From Alphaproteobacteria bacterium (GTDB lineage: Bacteria > Pseudomonadota > Alphaproteobacteria > Rickettsiales > SXRF01): DNA of 39,067 nucleotides. Where the stretch lies: assembly GCA_025360605.1 (NCBI GenBank), contig JANYBV010000043.1, forward strand, positions 1-39,067, given 5' to 3'. This document shows, piece after piece, positions 25,502 to 34,483 of this stretch. The translations under genes were made by a program, and so were the position numbers. The notes beneath the pieces were generated by a model that saw nothing but the letters and a program-made list of their open reading frames with translations, made no database searches and was not told where the DNA came from. Positions within the stretch are counted from its first letter, which is position 1; the number at the start of each line of letters is the position of its first letter.

Positions 25502-26179
25502 TCAGGTTTCGATAATTTTCCAGTTAGGATTTTTCGAAGCCACGTCACGCTCGAATACCCAATGGTCTTCGGCATGGCGTATTTCCGAGGCATCCCCACC
25601 AACGATTTCACCATTTTTATTACGGATCACGCTGACCTGTTCACTGACAAACAACACCGTGATCTGCGCGACGTTGTTATTCAAAGAAGCACGCGTAATG
25701 TCTTTAGGCAATACCGACACCAGCGTAGTTTCCGGCATCGTATCCTGAGCTTCACGATCGGTGATCACATTGCTGAATTCCTGCAGCAACGAGTCGGACA
25801 TCAGCATTTTAAGTGTTTGCTTGTCACCCTTATTGAAAGCATCGAACACCATTTCGAAAGCCCCCTTGGCACCGGCCAGAAAACGGGTAGCGGTAAATTG
25901 CGCGTCTTTGGCCTTAATCGCGTTGATGCCTTCGACAATGTCGGAGTTGGTCTGGGTGGTCATGTAGGTGTCCGCATCATCGCGCATTTTGGCAACGAGG
26001 GTTTTATCGCTCAGCTGCACCACGGGTTCAGGCTTATCGGCCACAGGCGTTGGTTTACTGAAGTAACTCGGGCTGTCGTTGCCTATTTTGTCCCCCAGCA
26101 CGCTGCGCAGGCGCAGCAGGATAAAGCCTGCAATCAAAGCCAGCAATATGAGATCCGCATAGGAATTACCATCAGACAT
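25502..26179 (-). CDS. Tim44/TimA-domain protein
   Basis: From ATG 26179 the protein has 225 residues: an N-terminal membrane helix (about 7-24), a short linker, and a C-terminal Tim44-like domain (about 80-225) with FLAGAKGAFEMVFDAFNKGDKQTL as its typical opening (FLAGAKGAFEMV). Bacterial relatives are inner-membrane proteins thought to be ancestral to the mitochondrial import motor protein Tim44; their role in bacteria is poorly defined. The head-to-head placement with secB and the link to mltA are typical for alphaproteobacteria. It is the first gene of the eight-gene chain. Confidence 0.9.
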   Translation of the reverse strand: MSDGNSYADLILLALIAGFILLRLRSVLGDKIGNDSPSYFSKPTPVADKPEPVVQLSDKTLVAKMRDDADTYMTTQTNSDIVEGINAIKAKDAQFTATRFLAGAKGAFEMVFDAFNKGDKQTLKMLMSDSLLQEFSNVITDREAQDTMPETTLVSVLPKDITRASLNNNVAQITVLFVSEQVSVIRNKNGEIVGGDASEIRHAEDHWVFERDVASKNPNWKIIET

Positions 26180-26257
26180 ACACAACCTGTAAAAAACGTT
26201 TAAATAATTTAATGGCGACCGGAGTTTTTTTATTTATACTGCTTTTTTGTATATGTT

Positions 26258-26287
26258 TTGTCATACATAAAACAACATAAATATCAT
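26258..26287 (+). promoter_or_regulatory. Predicted sigma-70 promoter of secB
   Basis: TTGTCA (26258-26263) and TATCAT (26282-26287) are separated by 18 bases, each matching consensus at five of six positions. An AAGGA (26297-26301) lies eight bases before the secB ATG. Confidence 0.6.
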
Positions 26288-26309
26288 TTTATCGTGAAGG
26301 AACTAAATA

Positions 26310-26768
26310 ATGAGCAGCACCACACAGCCACCCACGCAGGCACAAAGCTTTATGGTCAAGGGGCAATACATCAAAGATCTGTCGTTTGAAAACCCACATG
26401 CCCCCGAGAGCCTGCTTGCCACCAGTGTTCGTCCGGGCATCGACGTGACTGTGGATCTTAAAGGACAAAAAATTCAGGATAACCTCTATGAAATGACCCT
26501 ACACATCACCGCGCGCGCCATGACCGACGGTAATACGATGTTTCTGGTCGATCTGGCGTATGCCGGTATATTCGAGGTAGTTAACATTCCGGCGGAACAT
26601 ATCGAACCACTCCTCATGATTGACTGCCCGTTTGTGCTATTTCCGTTTGCGCGCCGCGTGATTTCCGATATCACACGTGACGGTGGCTTCCCGCCACTGA
26701 TGCTTGATCCTATTGATTTTCATGCGCTTTATGTCCAAAATCAAGGACGTAAGGACGCAGTTGCCTAA
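26310..26768 (+). CDS. secB: Protein-export chaperone SecB
   Basis: SecB is a cytoplasmic tetrameric chaperone that keeps precursors unfolded and delivers them to SecA. The 152-residue product has family motifs GQYIKDLSFENPHAPESL near the N-terminus (shown in part: YIKDLSFENP), the central YAGIFEV and the C-terminal FPFARRVISDITRDGGFPPLMLDPIDF (in part: FPFARR, GGFPPL). Length is normal. It likely serves the many exported proteins encoded nearby, such as the OmpA-type and PagL-type proteins. Confidence 0.96.
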   Translation: MSSTTQPPTQAQSFMVKGQYIKDLSFENPHAPESLLATSVRPGIDVTVDLKGQKIQDNLYEMTLHITARAMTDGNTMFLVDLAYAGIFEVVNIPAEHIEPLLMIDCPFVLFPFARRVISDITRDGGFPPLMLDPIDFHALYVQNQGRKDAVA

Positions 26769-26891
26769 CCGGCGGGTCAAAAAAATCTTAATTTCAACCG
26801 ACTAGGTAACATTTGCCGCTGTGGCAATTGGGCATCACTTGCGCACTTTTATGTTGAAAATCGGAGAAATTGCGCCGCAGAAACCGGATAA

Positions 26892-26923
26892 TTAATTGAT
26901 TTTTAATATCATATCCATAGAAT
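26892..26923 (+). promoter_or_regulatory. CtrA-like box and possible promoter upstream of the OmpA-type gene
   Basis: TTAA-N7-TTAA (26892-26906) fits the CtrA recognition pattern. It overlaps a possible -35 TTGATT (26896-26901) that is followed after 16 bases by TAGAAT (26918-26923). The gap 26769-27042 otherwise shows only a small hairpin TTGCC-GCTGT-GGCAA near 26814-26828. Since the region is AT-rich, a chance match is possible. Confidence 0.35.
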
Positions 26924-27042
26924 CTTAGGGTCCATTGCATATGGAAATAGACATTGCGTTTGAAGGAGTTTTGAATTATTTTCCGAATTCAGCTAGTTAT
27001 ACCTAAGCCACCATATTCTAACCAATAAAAAGGATAATGCTC

Positions 27043-27621
27043 ATGAACAATATTAAAAAAGCATCGTTGCTGGCTACAGTGTGCGTGATGCTCGTTCCAG
27101 CCGTTTCTTTCGCTGCTGGCGCAAGCTTCCGTGACGTAGTTAAAGATGCTCGCGGTAACGTCGTAGTAAGCACCAACGGCAATTGCGTTGAAACCCAATG
27201 GGAAAGCTCAAGCAATCAGTGCGGCGCTAAAAAACATGGTGTCGCTTCACGCCTCAGCAAAGAAGAACGTACAGTGTATTTTGACTTCAACAAATCAACA
27301 CTGAACGCTAAAGAAAAAGCTAAACTGGATGAAGTCAGCAAAATCATTGTTGATTCCAAAGAAGTTGCCAGCGTTGATATCGTTGGTTACACCGACATGA
27401 TCGGCAAATCCAGCTACAACAAAAAACTCTCCGTAAAACGCGCTCACACCGTTAAGTCGTTTCTCGCTGCTCGCGGCCTGAAAACGAAAAACGTTCGCGT
27501 TGAAGGCCTCGGTGAATCCAACTCGGTCACCAAGTGCGATGCTAAGATGGATCGTAAAGACCTCATCGCTTGCCTCGCTGCTGACCGCCGCGTTGAAATC
27601 GAACTCAACGTGAAGCAATAA
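27043..27621 (+). CDS. OmpA-family outer-membrane/peptidoglycan-binding protein
   Basis: From ATG 27043 (AAAGGA at the right distance; 27037 is in frame but too close) the protein has 192 residues. A signal peptide (about 1-24) is followed by a short region with two cysteines (GNCVETQW and NQCGAKK), then an OmpA C-terminal domain (about 80-192): YFDFNKSTLN, DIVGYTDMIGKSSYN, LSVKRAHTVKSFL, and a second cysteine pair. This domain binds diaminopimelate in peptidoglycan. There is no room for a beta-barrel, so it is a soluble periplasmic or loosely anchored protein. Followed by a strong terminator. Confidence 0.9.
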   Translation: MNNIKKASLLATVCVMLVPAVSFAAGASFRDVVKDARGNVVVSTNGNCVETQWESSSNQCGAKKHGVASRLSKEERTVYFDFNKSTLNAKEKAKLDEVSKIIVDSKEVASVDIVGYTDMIGKSSYNKKLSVKRAHTVKSFLAARGLKTKNVRVEGLGESNSVTKCDAKMDRKDLIACLAADRRVEIELNVKQ

Positions 27622-27646
27622 TCGTTTCACGATACGACTAAAGAGA

Positions 27647-27674
27647 GGGCTCCGGTTTCTGGAGCCCTTTTTTT
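27647..27674 (+). terminator. Rho-independent terminator after the OmpA-type gene
   Basis: A perfect 7-base stem GGGCTCC / GGAGCCC with a 7-base loop is followed at once by seven T. Confidence 0.92.
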
Positions 27675-27750
27675 ATTCCGCACGTCAGCGCCCCCTCTAT
27701 TACACCCCACTATTGCTGGTACGAAATGCAATTCCCCCCACTAATTGATG

Positions 27751-27779
27751 TTTACGCAGACACGCAACTAAGGTATAAG
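27751..27779 (+). promoter_or_regulatory. Predicted promoter of the PagL-type gene
   Basis: TTTACG (27751-27756) and TATAAG (27774-27779) are 17 bases apart. The gene has its own upstream terminator and downstream terminator, so it is a single transcription unit. Confidence 0.5.
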
Positions 27780-27805
27780 AACAAGAAAATTGAAAGGGTC
27801 TAATC

Positions 27806-28330
27806 ATGAAACATCTCAAATACACACTCATCGCCACGCTATCCGCATTCGCTCTCACTGCGGCTGCAAGCAACGCGCTGGCTGGTGACTATCTCAGCTT
27901 CAATGCCGGTGAATTCAACGCACTGCGCTCAGGGCAGGAACATAACTTCCAGTATGGTGCGGAATACCGCTTCAGCGAAGTGATGTACGGCCTACGTCCG
28001 ATTGTCGGCGGCTTCGGAACGGATTCCGGTGCGGCATATGGTTATGCAGGTGTCAACTGGGATGTCGCGCTGATCCCAAACCAGCTGTATATCGTTCCTA
28101 ACTTCGCTGTCGGCGCCTTCAAAGAAGGCAGCGGCAAAAAATTGGGCGGCGCACTGGAATTCCGCTCCGGTATCGAACTGGATTACCAGCTCCCTAACCA
28201 GATGCAGTTGGGCGTTGCTTTGAACCATATTTCCAACGCTGGTATTTATAAAAACAACTCCGGTGAAGAAACCGTGATGGGCATCTATTCCATCCCTGTT
28301 AGCACCCTGCGCAGCTGGGCTGGGTTCTAA
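27806..28330 (+). CDS. pagL: PagL-like lipid A 3-O-deacylase (acyloxyacyl hydrolase family)
   Basis: The 174-residue product has a signal peptide (about 1-26, ending in ALA) and an eight-strand-barrel-sized mature part ending in phenylalanine, as outer-membrane barrels do. The motif LNHISNAGIY followed by NNSGEE places H141, S143 and E155 with the same spacing as the catalytic His, Ser and Glu of Pseudomonas PagL (126, 128, 140). Such enzymes remove the 3-O-acyl chain of lipid A in the outer membrane. Similarity outside the active site is low but the barrel pattern holds. It complements the lipid A gene cluster at 7-14 kb. Confidence 0.78.
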   Translation: MKHLKYTLIATLSAFALTAAASNALAGDYLSFNAGEFNALRSGQEHNFQYGAEYRFSEVMYGLRPIVGGFGTDSGAAYGYAGVNWDVALIPNQLYIVPNFAVGAFKEGSGKKLGGALEFRSGIELDYQLPNQMQLGVALNHISNAGIYKNNSGEETVMGIYSIPVSTLRSWAGF

Positions 28331-28354
28331 CCCACCGCTTTTATCGCATGCAAA

Positions 28355-28387
28355 AGCCACTCCTGTATGTCAGGGGTGGCTTTTTTT
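28355..28387 (+). terminator. Rho-independent terminator after the PagL-type gene
   Basis: An 11-base stem AGCCACTCCTG / CAGGGGTGGCT (one G-T pair) with a 5-base loop is followed by a run of seven T ending at 28387. Confidence 0.92.
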
Positions 28388-28415
28388 AGCCCCACCTCTG
28401 CCAAATCCTCTCTAA

Positions 28416-28604
28416 AAAAAGAAGATCAAAGGCCTGCTGTTTGAAAAACCCCTGCTGGATATGATGAATGAAGTAGCGGATTATCAGGTCACCATGCTGA
28501 AAAAAGATACCAGCGGAAATACACATAACCATGTTGCCTATCTGCAACAAGCGAGTTTCTTTACTGAGAACAGATATCGCCGTATTTGTTTAGACTCTTG
28601 TTAA
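28416..28604 (+). pseudogene. Probable gene remnant or tiny ORF
   Basis: After the terminator a plus-strand frame runs from 28416 to a TAA at 28602-28604. The translation (KGLLFEKPLLDMMNEV, later LKKDTSGNTHNHVAYL) looks like genuine protein. The frame has no start codon near its beginning; the first ATGs are at 28461 and 28464, without a ribosome site, which would give about 47 residues. I read it as the 3' end of a decayed gene whose front was lost, but a very small gene is not excluded. The family is not recognised. Confidence 0.4.
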
Positions 28605-28616
28605 TTATTTTTTAAC
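28593..28616 (+). promoter_or_regulatory. CtrA box (TTAA-N7-TTAAC) with adjacent GANTC site upstream of the chemoreceptor
   Basis: TTAATTATTTTTTAAC at 28601-28616 matches the full alphaproteobacterial CtrA consensus TTAA-N7-TTAAC. A GACTC (28593-28597), the CcrM methylation target type, lies four bases before it. CtrA controls motility and chemotaxis genes in many alphaproteobacteria, which fits the receptor gene that starts 76 bases later. Confidence 0.5.
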
Positions 28617-28691
28617 GATATGGGAGCTAAATGGGGCAGTTAATTATTGGTTGATAGAGTTCGGCTATTTATCTGCCATAAAGGAGTCGGC

Positions 28692-30395
28692 ATGTCATGG
28701 TTCAATAATCAAAGAATACTACTCAAATTAATGATGTTGGTGGCGCTTATGTCGGCCATTAGCATTTTCTTGGCGGGTGTGGGTATTCATAGCCTCGCAA
28801 CACTCGATTCCAAAGCCAATCACATGGAAGAGTCAGCGCAGGAAGCACTGGAAGCTGGTAATCTCAGGCTGAGTTTATCAAACATTGATGAACTAAAGTT
28901 TCACATTGTGGCTGATCCTAGCACTAAATCCCTCGAAGAATCATATAAGTCTATAGAAGAACAAAAGACCCTGTTCAACAACTCCATAGCAACGCTCGAA
29001 AAAACTGCTGATGATTCTCAACATGAGAAATTAGAAAAAATTAAGGCTAATTTAGCTGCCTATATCTTAGCTTTGGATGAAACCATCAAGACTGCATCTT
29101 CCATTAAAGATTTCAGCCTTTCCGAAGATCAAGCAAAGATCAAGGCAGCTGCTCATAGCAGCGATGATGAATCCGATGCCCTTGATAAAGTAGTGAGTGA
29201 ATTTTCAGATGATTCCAAGAAAAATGTATCCGCACTCTCAGATGAAATAACTACCTTATACGAGCAAATCTCAAAATTGATGATGGTTGTAGCGGCAGTG
29301 GGTACGTTGGCAGGGCTGGGAATAGGCTTTGCACTTGCGCGATTTGGTATTGCAAACCCCATTACCGCGATTGTTGCGCTTTTACAAAAGCTAGCTGAAG
29401 GTATATTAGATATAGATATATCTGGTACGGATCGTAAAGATGAAGTGGGAGATATTGCGAAAACAGCACGGATATTCAAAGATAATGCCCTTGAAAGACG
29501 GCGCATGGAAGCGCAGGAAAAAGTGGAAGTACAACGCAAACTGGATCGTCAGGAGCGCGTTGATAAGTTGGTAAGCGATTTTGATATTGCTTCTTCAGCT
29601 GCGGTAAATACTGTTGCATCGGCTGCCACAGAGTTATCACAAACAGCAGCAGATATGAGTCGGGTTGCTACCCAAACCAACCAACAAGCGGTCGAAGTAG
29701 CCGCGGCTTCTAATCAAACCTCTGGTACAGTACAAACGGTTGCTGCTGCCGCAGAGGAAATGTCTTCTTCCGTAAAGGAAATTTCCAGTCAAGTTTCTAA
29801 ATCCAACAGTAATATTCGCGAGGCCTTGGAAGAAACTAAAAGTGCTAACGCTATTTCTATGCAAATGTTGGAAGCGGCTCGCTCCATTACCTCAGTGACT
29901 GAGCTTATCGAAAACATTGCGGCTCAGATTAATCTCCTTGCGCTGAATGCAACGATTGAATCTGCCCGTGCAGGTGATGCAGGCAAAGGATTTGCTGTGG
30001 TGGCTAGTGAAGTAAAAAGTCTTGCTGGTCAAACGACCAAAGCAACAGTAGATATTCGTCAGCAACTTGATAATCTTGGACAGATGGCTGAAAATGTTGC
30101 GGCGGCGCTTGTGAAATTGAGCATCTCAGTGGAAAAAGTTAATGAAACATCTGGTAGTATTGCCGCTGCTGTAGAGGAACAGACGGCGGTTACACAAGAA
30201 ATCGCCACGAACATGAATACTACTGCCTCTGCAGTAGATCAGATAAATAATAATATTGGTGGCATTCAGAAATCTACCGAAACAACTTCTGCTGCAACTC
30301 AGCAAATATTATCAGCATCGGGTATGTTGTCACAACAGGCCGAAGACCTCAATATGCAGGTCAGAGCCTTCCTTGATTCAATCAAAGCGGCCTAG
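28692..30395 (+). CDS. Methyl-accepting chemotaxis protein
   Basis: From ATG 28692 (AAGGAG five bases upstream; an in-frame TTG at 28647 is rejected) the receptor has 567 residues. A first span (about 10-32) and a second (about 193-215) enclose a helical, acidic and lysine-rich sensor region of the four-helix-bundle kind. HAMP follows (about 216-268), then a long coiled coil with the signalling hairpin tip [30 protein letters not shown] (shown in part: [21 protein letters not shown]). No C-terminal CheR-tethering pentapeptide is seen. The protein binds CheA/CheW; the ligand is unknown. Base composition is richer in A and T than in the neighbouring genes, hinting at later acquisition. Confidence 0.93.
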   Translation: MSWFNNQRILLKLMMLVALMSAISIFLAGVGIHSLATLDSKANHMEESAQEALEAGNLRLSLSNIDELKFHIVADPSTKSLEESYKSIEEQKTLFNNSIATLEKTADDSQHEKLEKIKANLAAYILALDETIKTASSIKDFSLSEDQAKIKAAAHSSDDESDALDKVVSEFSDDSKKNVSALSDEITTLYEQISKLMMVVAAVGTLAGLGIGFALARFGIANPITAIVALLQKLAEGILDIDISGTDRKDEVGDIAKTARIFKDNALERRRMEAQEKVEVQRKLDRQERVDKLVSDFDIASSAAVNTVASAATELSQTAADMSRVATQTNQQAVEVAAASNQTSGTVQTVAAAAEEMSSSVKEISSQVSKSNSNIREALEETKSANAISMQMLEAARSITSVTELIENIAAQINLLALNATIESARAGDAGKGFAVVASEVKSLAGQTTKATVDIRQQLDNLGQMAENVAAALVKLSISVEKVNETSGSIAAAVEEQTAVTQEIATNMNTTASAVDQINNNIGGIQKSTETTSAATQQILSASGMLSQQAEDLNMQVRAFLDSIKAA

Positions 30396-30535
30396 AAGAG
30401 CGTGTATGTAAATGGCGAACATCTTTGAGCTGAAATGGAAGAACCACTCTTCCCAAAACCTATCGCCATTCATTTAACAGCCAGTGCAATACTTCACCAG
30501 CATTAAGCATCGGATTACAAATATTTAATACGCAC

Positions 30536-30569
30536 AAAAAAGCCGCTGCCAAATAAATGATAGCGGCTT
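30536..30569 (-). terminator. Terminator for malate synthase (minus strand)
   Basis: The stem AAGCCGCT / AGCGGCTT (30540-30569) has a 14-base loop. Read on the minus strand it is followed by a run of six T (plus-strand A run 30536-30541), so it should end transcripts of the aceB gene. The rest of 30396-30677 shows no gene. Confidence 0.7.
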
Positions 30570-30618
30570 CTTATGTCTTTAGTGACAGGTGTGGTCAGAA
30601 TATGGAACTCTGCCGCCT

Positions 30619-30663
30619 ATCACTTATACCCCCGCCGTCACCAACGGGGGGTTTTTAGTGATA
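30619..30663 (+). terminator. Extended inverted repeat / terminator facing right
   Basis: CCCCCG ... CGGGGG around a 10-base loop is followed by five T on the plus strand (30652-30656). Outer arms TATCACT (30619-30625) and AGTGATA (30657-30663) extend the symmetry. It can terminate the chemoreceptor transcript and may also act on the opposite strand. Confidence 0.6.
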
Positions 30664-30677
30664 CATAGTCGTTCTGA

Positions 30678-32261
30678 CTAGTGAATCAGGTGATAGCCAG
30701 GAAGCGTCAGGAACTCCGTGAATGCTTTCGGACTTACCAGCGAGGTCAGCAGCTCACCCGCACGCTCATACGGCAGACCACTTGCAGGAAGTTTTTTCAG
30801 TTCCTCACCCAGCAGTGTTGTATACAGTTCCAGCGTCACCTTGCGGCCATCGTCCAGCTTTCCACCGTCATGGTGAATCCACTGCCAGATCTGCGAACGG
30901 GCGATTTCGGCGGTGGCGGCATCTTCCATCAGGTTGAAGATCGGCACACAGCCAACACCGGTCAGCCATGAGGCAAGGTACTGAACAGACGCGCTGATAT
31001 TGTTACGCAATCCCGCTTCGGTAATCGTACCTGCCGGAATGGCCAGCAGGTCAGACGCGGTGGCGGTAAAATCGCCGAGTGGACGGGTAAGCTGGTTGGG
31101 GCCCTTCATCAGGCGGTCGAAGACTTCCATAGCCACGGGAACAAGCCCCGGATGCGCTACCCATGTACCGTCATGGCCGTCACCCGCTTCACGTTCCTTA
31201 TCGGCGCGCACCATGGTAAATGCCTTGGTGTTGGCCGCCTCATCCCCTTTAACGGGAATATAGGCCGACATGCCGCCCATAGCGAACGCACCGCGCTTGT
31301 GGCAGGTCCTGATGAGCAGCAGGGAATAGGAGCGCAGAAAGTGCGTGGTCATCGTCACCTGCGCGCGGTCCGGCAGCACGAAATCGGCACGCTGGCTGAA
31401 TTTTTTGATAAAGCTGAAAATATAGTCCCAGCGGCCGCAATTGAGGCCCACGCAATAGTCACGCAACGTATAGAGGATTTCTTCCATTTCAAAGGCAGCA
31501 ACAATGGTTTCGATCAGCACGGTGGCTTTAATCGTGCCCTTGCCAAGGCCAAGTGAATTTTCCGAAAAGGTAAAAATATCAGCCCAGAGTTGCGCCTCTT
31601 CGTGGCTTTCGAGCTTCGGTAAATAGAAATACGGCCCCAGACCACGTGCCAGTAATTTTTTGGCGTTGAGGTAAAAATAGATACCGAAATCTACCAATGC
31701 ACCCGCCACCTGCCTGCCGTCGATGAGCATGTGTTTTTCTTCCAGATGCCAGCCGCGCGGACGGACAATGAGGGTCGCGATGGTGCTGTTGAGCGTATAC
31801 GATTTGCCTTCGGGACTGGTGTAACTGATCGTGCCGTCTACATAGTCACGCAGGTTGATCTGGCCGTCCATCACCGACTGCCATGTCGGGGTAAGGGAAT
31901 CCTCAAAATCAGCCATGAACACCTTTGCACCGGAATTCAGTGCGTTAATAATCATCTTGCGTTCCACCGGACCGGTGATTTCCACTCGGCGGTCCTGCAA
32001 TGCGGCCGGAATCGGCGCGACTTTCCATTCCGCTTGGTGGATGGACGGATTCGGGGGAAGGAAATCCGGTAATTCACCGGCATCCAGGCGCTTCTGGCGT
32101 TCGGCGCGTTTGGCGAGCAGGGCGTTGCGCTGCGCGGTAAAGCGTCCGGCGAGGTCGGCAATAAACGCCTGCACCTCGGGGGTGAGTACGGCAGCGTATT
32201 CTTTGGTGATCGGAGCGGTGAAGGTGACGGGGCTGGTCATCACGCGTGCGGTATCAGGCAT
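30678..32261 (-). CDS. aceB: Malate synthase A
   Basis: Malate synthase condenses glyoxylate with acetyl-CoA in the glyoxylate shunt. The 527-residue protein is the A isoform in length (near 530). Motifs include [30 protein letters not shown] with the catalytic arginine, [36 protein letters not shown] and GGMSAYIP. A Shine-Dalgarno AAGGA lies eight bases before the ATG. Isocitrate lyase, the usual partner, is not in the window. A growth mode on acetate, fatty acids or similar two-carbon sources is implied. Confidence 0.96.
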   Translation of the reverse strand: MPDTARVMTSPVTFTAPITKEYAAVLTPEVQAFIADLAGRFTAQRNALLAKRAERQKRLDAGELPDFLPPNPSIHQAEWKVAPIPAALQDRRVEITGPVERKMIINALNSGAKVFMADFEDSLTPTWQSVMDGQINLRDYVDGTISYTSPEGKSYTLNSTIATLIVRPRGWHLEEKHMLIDGRQVAGALVDFGIYFYLNAKKLLARGLGPYFYLPKLESHEEAQLWADIFTFSENSLGLGKGTIKATVLIETIVAAFEMEEILYTLRDYCVGLNCGRWDYIFSFIKKFSQRADFVLPDRAQVTMTTHFLRSYSLLLIRTCHKRGAFAMGGMSAYIPVKGDEAANTKAFTMVRADKEREAGDGHDGTWVAHPGLVPVAMEVFDRLMKGPNQLTRPLGDFTATASDLLAIPAGTITEAGLRNNISASVQYLASWLTGVGCVPIFNLMEDAATAEIARSQIWQWIHHDGGKLDDGRKVTLELYTTLLGEELKKLPASGLPYERAGELLTSLVSPKAFTEFLTLPGYHLIH

Positions 32262-32308
32262 AGTTCATTCCTTTACAGGGCTGTTAACGGATATCTATCC
32301 ATAACCGC

Positions 32309-34369
32309 TCAGGGGGCTTCTGTCATTGATTTTAACGCTGCCAGCTCGGCGTCCGTTACCGGATACACCCGCTCCACGCCCAACGAGGCCGCCTTACGCT
32401 GCATGTCCAGCCCTTCGGCCTCCCTACCCGACACATGCCGCAGCAGCCCGCCTAATACCCACAGCGCCCCACGATTATTGGGGGCGATAGACAGCAGCTC
32501 ATTCAGCAGATCGATCTGGCGCTGCGGTTGATCCGCCGTAAAGAGCGCCAAATCCATGAGGATGGGGGCAGTAAGATCATCTCTCTGAGGCGCCTTCATT
32601 GTCAGCCGAAGTAGAGCTAAATACATATCCGACATAATTGATGCCTTGAGCGGATTAAAGGCGGGTGCGGTTATCCCCATCACCGCCCTATAATATAGTT
32701 TCATCTCAAGCGTCAATGTATACCCCACCACCAACGGCGACTCACTAGCATGACGTGCCGCTTCGATAAACCGCGCATACCACCCACGATCATTATCATC
32801 CAATCGCTGATTTTTGTCTTTCAGCATAATCCATGAGGAAAAAAACTCAGCAGAGTTGCGCAAACGGTCACCCCCCAGCCGGATATCCTGCTCCACCCAT
32901 TCCTGTGTATAATCTTCATAGGGCAAAGCATGGGCAGCATCGCGAAGCTGCATCTCGTAGCGCATGAAGTGCCAGTACTGCACACCAGCCCATCCCGCAA
33001 TAAGGACAATACACATCACCCCCAACGACAATGCTTTCACCGGCACACGCCACGTCTTTCCATCAGAGCGAGGAACAGAAGCAATGGCGGCCATTGCCAA
33101 CACTTTAAACGGCAGACACTGCGCCAGCTCAAACCATACATTCGATACCCACACCAGTCCCACCAGCATAGGCACACACCACCAGAAACAACGCCGTGGA
33201 ATACTTCCGATTGCCACGATAGGAATCAGCAGCCATAGCATCATACCCACCAAACCCACCGACAACAGCACTTCAAGTGGTTCGTTGTGACTATGGTAAG
33301 CATACCCATTTATCAACTCACTATTGGGATTCATTACGCCATTGCTAAACAGATGCACTCCACTAATCAGTGCGTAAGCAAATGTGATGTCTGAAAACGC
33401 CCCCCATCCATTGCCAACCAACCACAGCCTTGGCTCATGACTGAGTGCCTCGACCGCCATCCGGTTCATCGAGACACGCGAACCAAGGCTACCATTCTTA
33501 TCGTATAAAAACGACAGCGAGGGTATGGCGCGAGCGTATGGTTCAATGTCCGGAAAAGCGATGCTGAATCCCACCCAGCCCAATGGCAATACGCAAGCCA
33601 CCATAGCCACCACCCGCCACGTGCGGGAAGGGTAGAAAAAACGCCTGAAGCAGCGTGTACGAATGCCCATGGCAATAGCACTAATTGTCATAGCCGCCCC
33701 CAGCAACAACATGGCCGAAGCATTATGCGATATTACCAGCGCGTTTATCATTCCCACTATCACAGCGATACTAACCATCCGCGTGCGGCGCTGTGGCATC
33801 AAGCCAAAAGCAATCCAGAGATAACCCGCCATGAAGGCCACATACGCCGCCCACGTCGATGGGCGCCAGCTGCCAACGATATAGCGCCCATCCGACCCGA
33901 GTGGGCACAGCGCAAAAAGCAGACAATGCACTGCAATCACGACCGCCGCCATGATGAGCATCCTTTGTCGGTAGCGTGAAACCTGCCACAAAGCAGTGGC
34001 CACCATTATCAAAAGCATGAATACAGAATAGAAAGCCACACCCTCGCCCAATTCTGGCGAGCCTAGCCATGAACGCCACGGATTAACGGCGGCAAGACTA
34101 GTGAGGGATTGCCACAACAACCACGCGCCCAGCACCACCCATAACGGCGAAGCAAACGCGACTTTTAATGCACCGATTTTGAGACCATAGAGGCACCACA
34201 ACGCGTTCAGTACCGCACCCACATATAACGCAAGCAGCACTGGTTCGGTCTGCGCCCATATTCCATACTGAAAAGGAGGCAGCGCACCTGCAAATATAAA
34301 AAATTGCAACAGAAACAAACCTAACCCTGTGCGTGCGTAAAGCGTATGTTCAGATATCAAACGAACCAT
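32309..34369 (-). CDS. O-antigen ligase / O-oligosaccharyltransferase-like membrane protein
   Basis: This 686-residue protein has about 11-12 spans in residues 10-470 and a soluble C-terminal part (about 480-686) with helical repeats that look TPR-like (LLNELLSIAPNNRGALWVLGGLL region). Residues 305-375 form the Wzy_C-type large loop: VGNGWGAFSD, then YHSHNEPLEVLLSVGLVG with the H-N pair H361-N362, a pattern shared by WaaL ligases, Wzy polymerases and PglL/TfpO oligosaccharyltransferases. Size and C-terminal tail favour PglL-like over WaaL. The adjoining pilin genes support pilin glycosylation as its job, by inference. Separated from the pilins by a terminator, so transcribed on its own. Confidence 0.75.
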   Translation of the reverse strand: MVRLISEHTLYARTGLGLFLLQFFIFAGALPPFQYGIWAQTEPVLLALYVGAVLNALWCLYGLKIGALKVAFASPLWVVLGAWLLWQSLTSLAAVNPWRSWLGSPELGEGVAFYSVFMLLIMVATALWQVSRYRQRMLIMAAVVIAVHCLLFALCPLGSDGRYIVGSWRPSTWAAYVAFMAGYLWIAFGLMPQRRTRMVSIAVIVGMINALVISHNASAMLLLGAAMTISAIAMGIRTRCFRRFFYPSRTWRVVAMVACVLPLGWVGFSIAFPDIEPYARAIPSLSFLYDKNGSLGSRVSMNRMAVEALSHEPRLWLVGNGWGAFSDITFAYALISGVHLFSNGVMNPNSELINGYAYHSHNEPLEVLLSVGLVGMMLWLLIPIVAIGSIPRRCFWWCVPMLVGLVWVSNVWFELAQCLPFKVLAMAAIASVPRSDGKTWRVPVKALSLGVMCIVLIAGWAGVQYWHFMRYEMQLRDAAHALPYEDYTQEWVEQDIRLGGDRLRNSAEFFSSWIMLKDKNQRLDDNDRGWYARFIEAARHASESPLVVGYTLTLEMKLYYRAVMGITAPAFNPLKASIMSDMYLALLRLTMKAPQRDDLTAPILMDLALFTADQPQRQIDLLNELLSIAPNNRGALWVLGGLLRHVSGREAEGLDMQRKAASLGVERVYPVTDAELAALKSMTEAP

Positions 34370-34423
34370 TAATGTGTCCTCAACTCAATAATCATCATCG
34401 TATATCTCTACGTATTCGATAGC

Positions 34424-34452
34424 AAAAAAGAGCCGCTCCGAGGGAGCGGCTC
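34424..34452 (-). terminator. Terminator after the pilin-like genes
   Basis: On the minus strand GAGCCGCTCC and GGAGCGGCTC form a 10-base stem with a 3-base loop (34430-34452), followed by six T (plus-strand A run 34424-34429). It closes the two-pilin unit and isolates the downstream ligase-like gene. Confidence 0.93.
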
Positions 34453-34483
34453 AAGTTCGTGACGTAGTTTTTTATAATACTTT

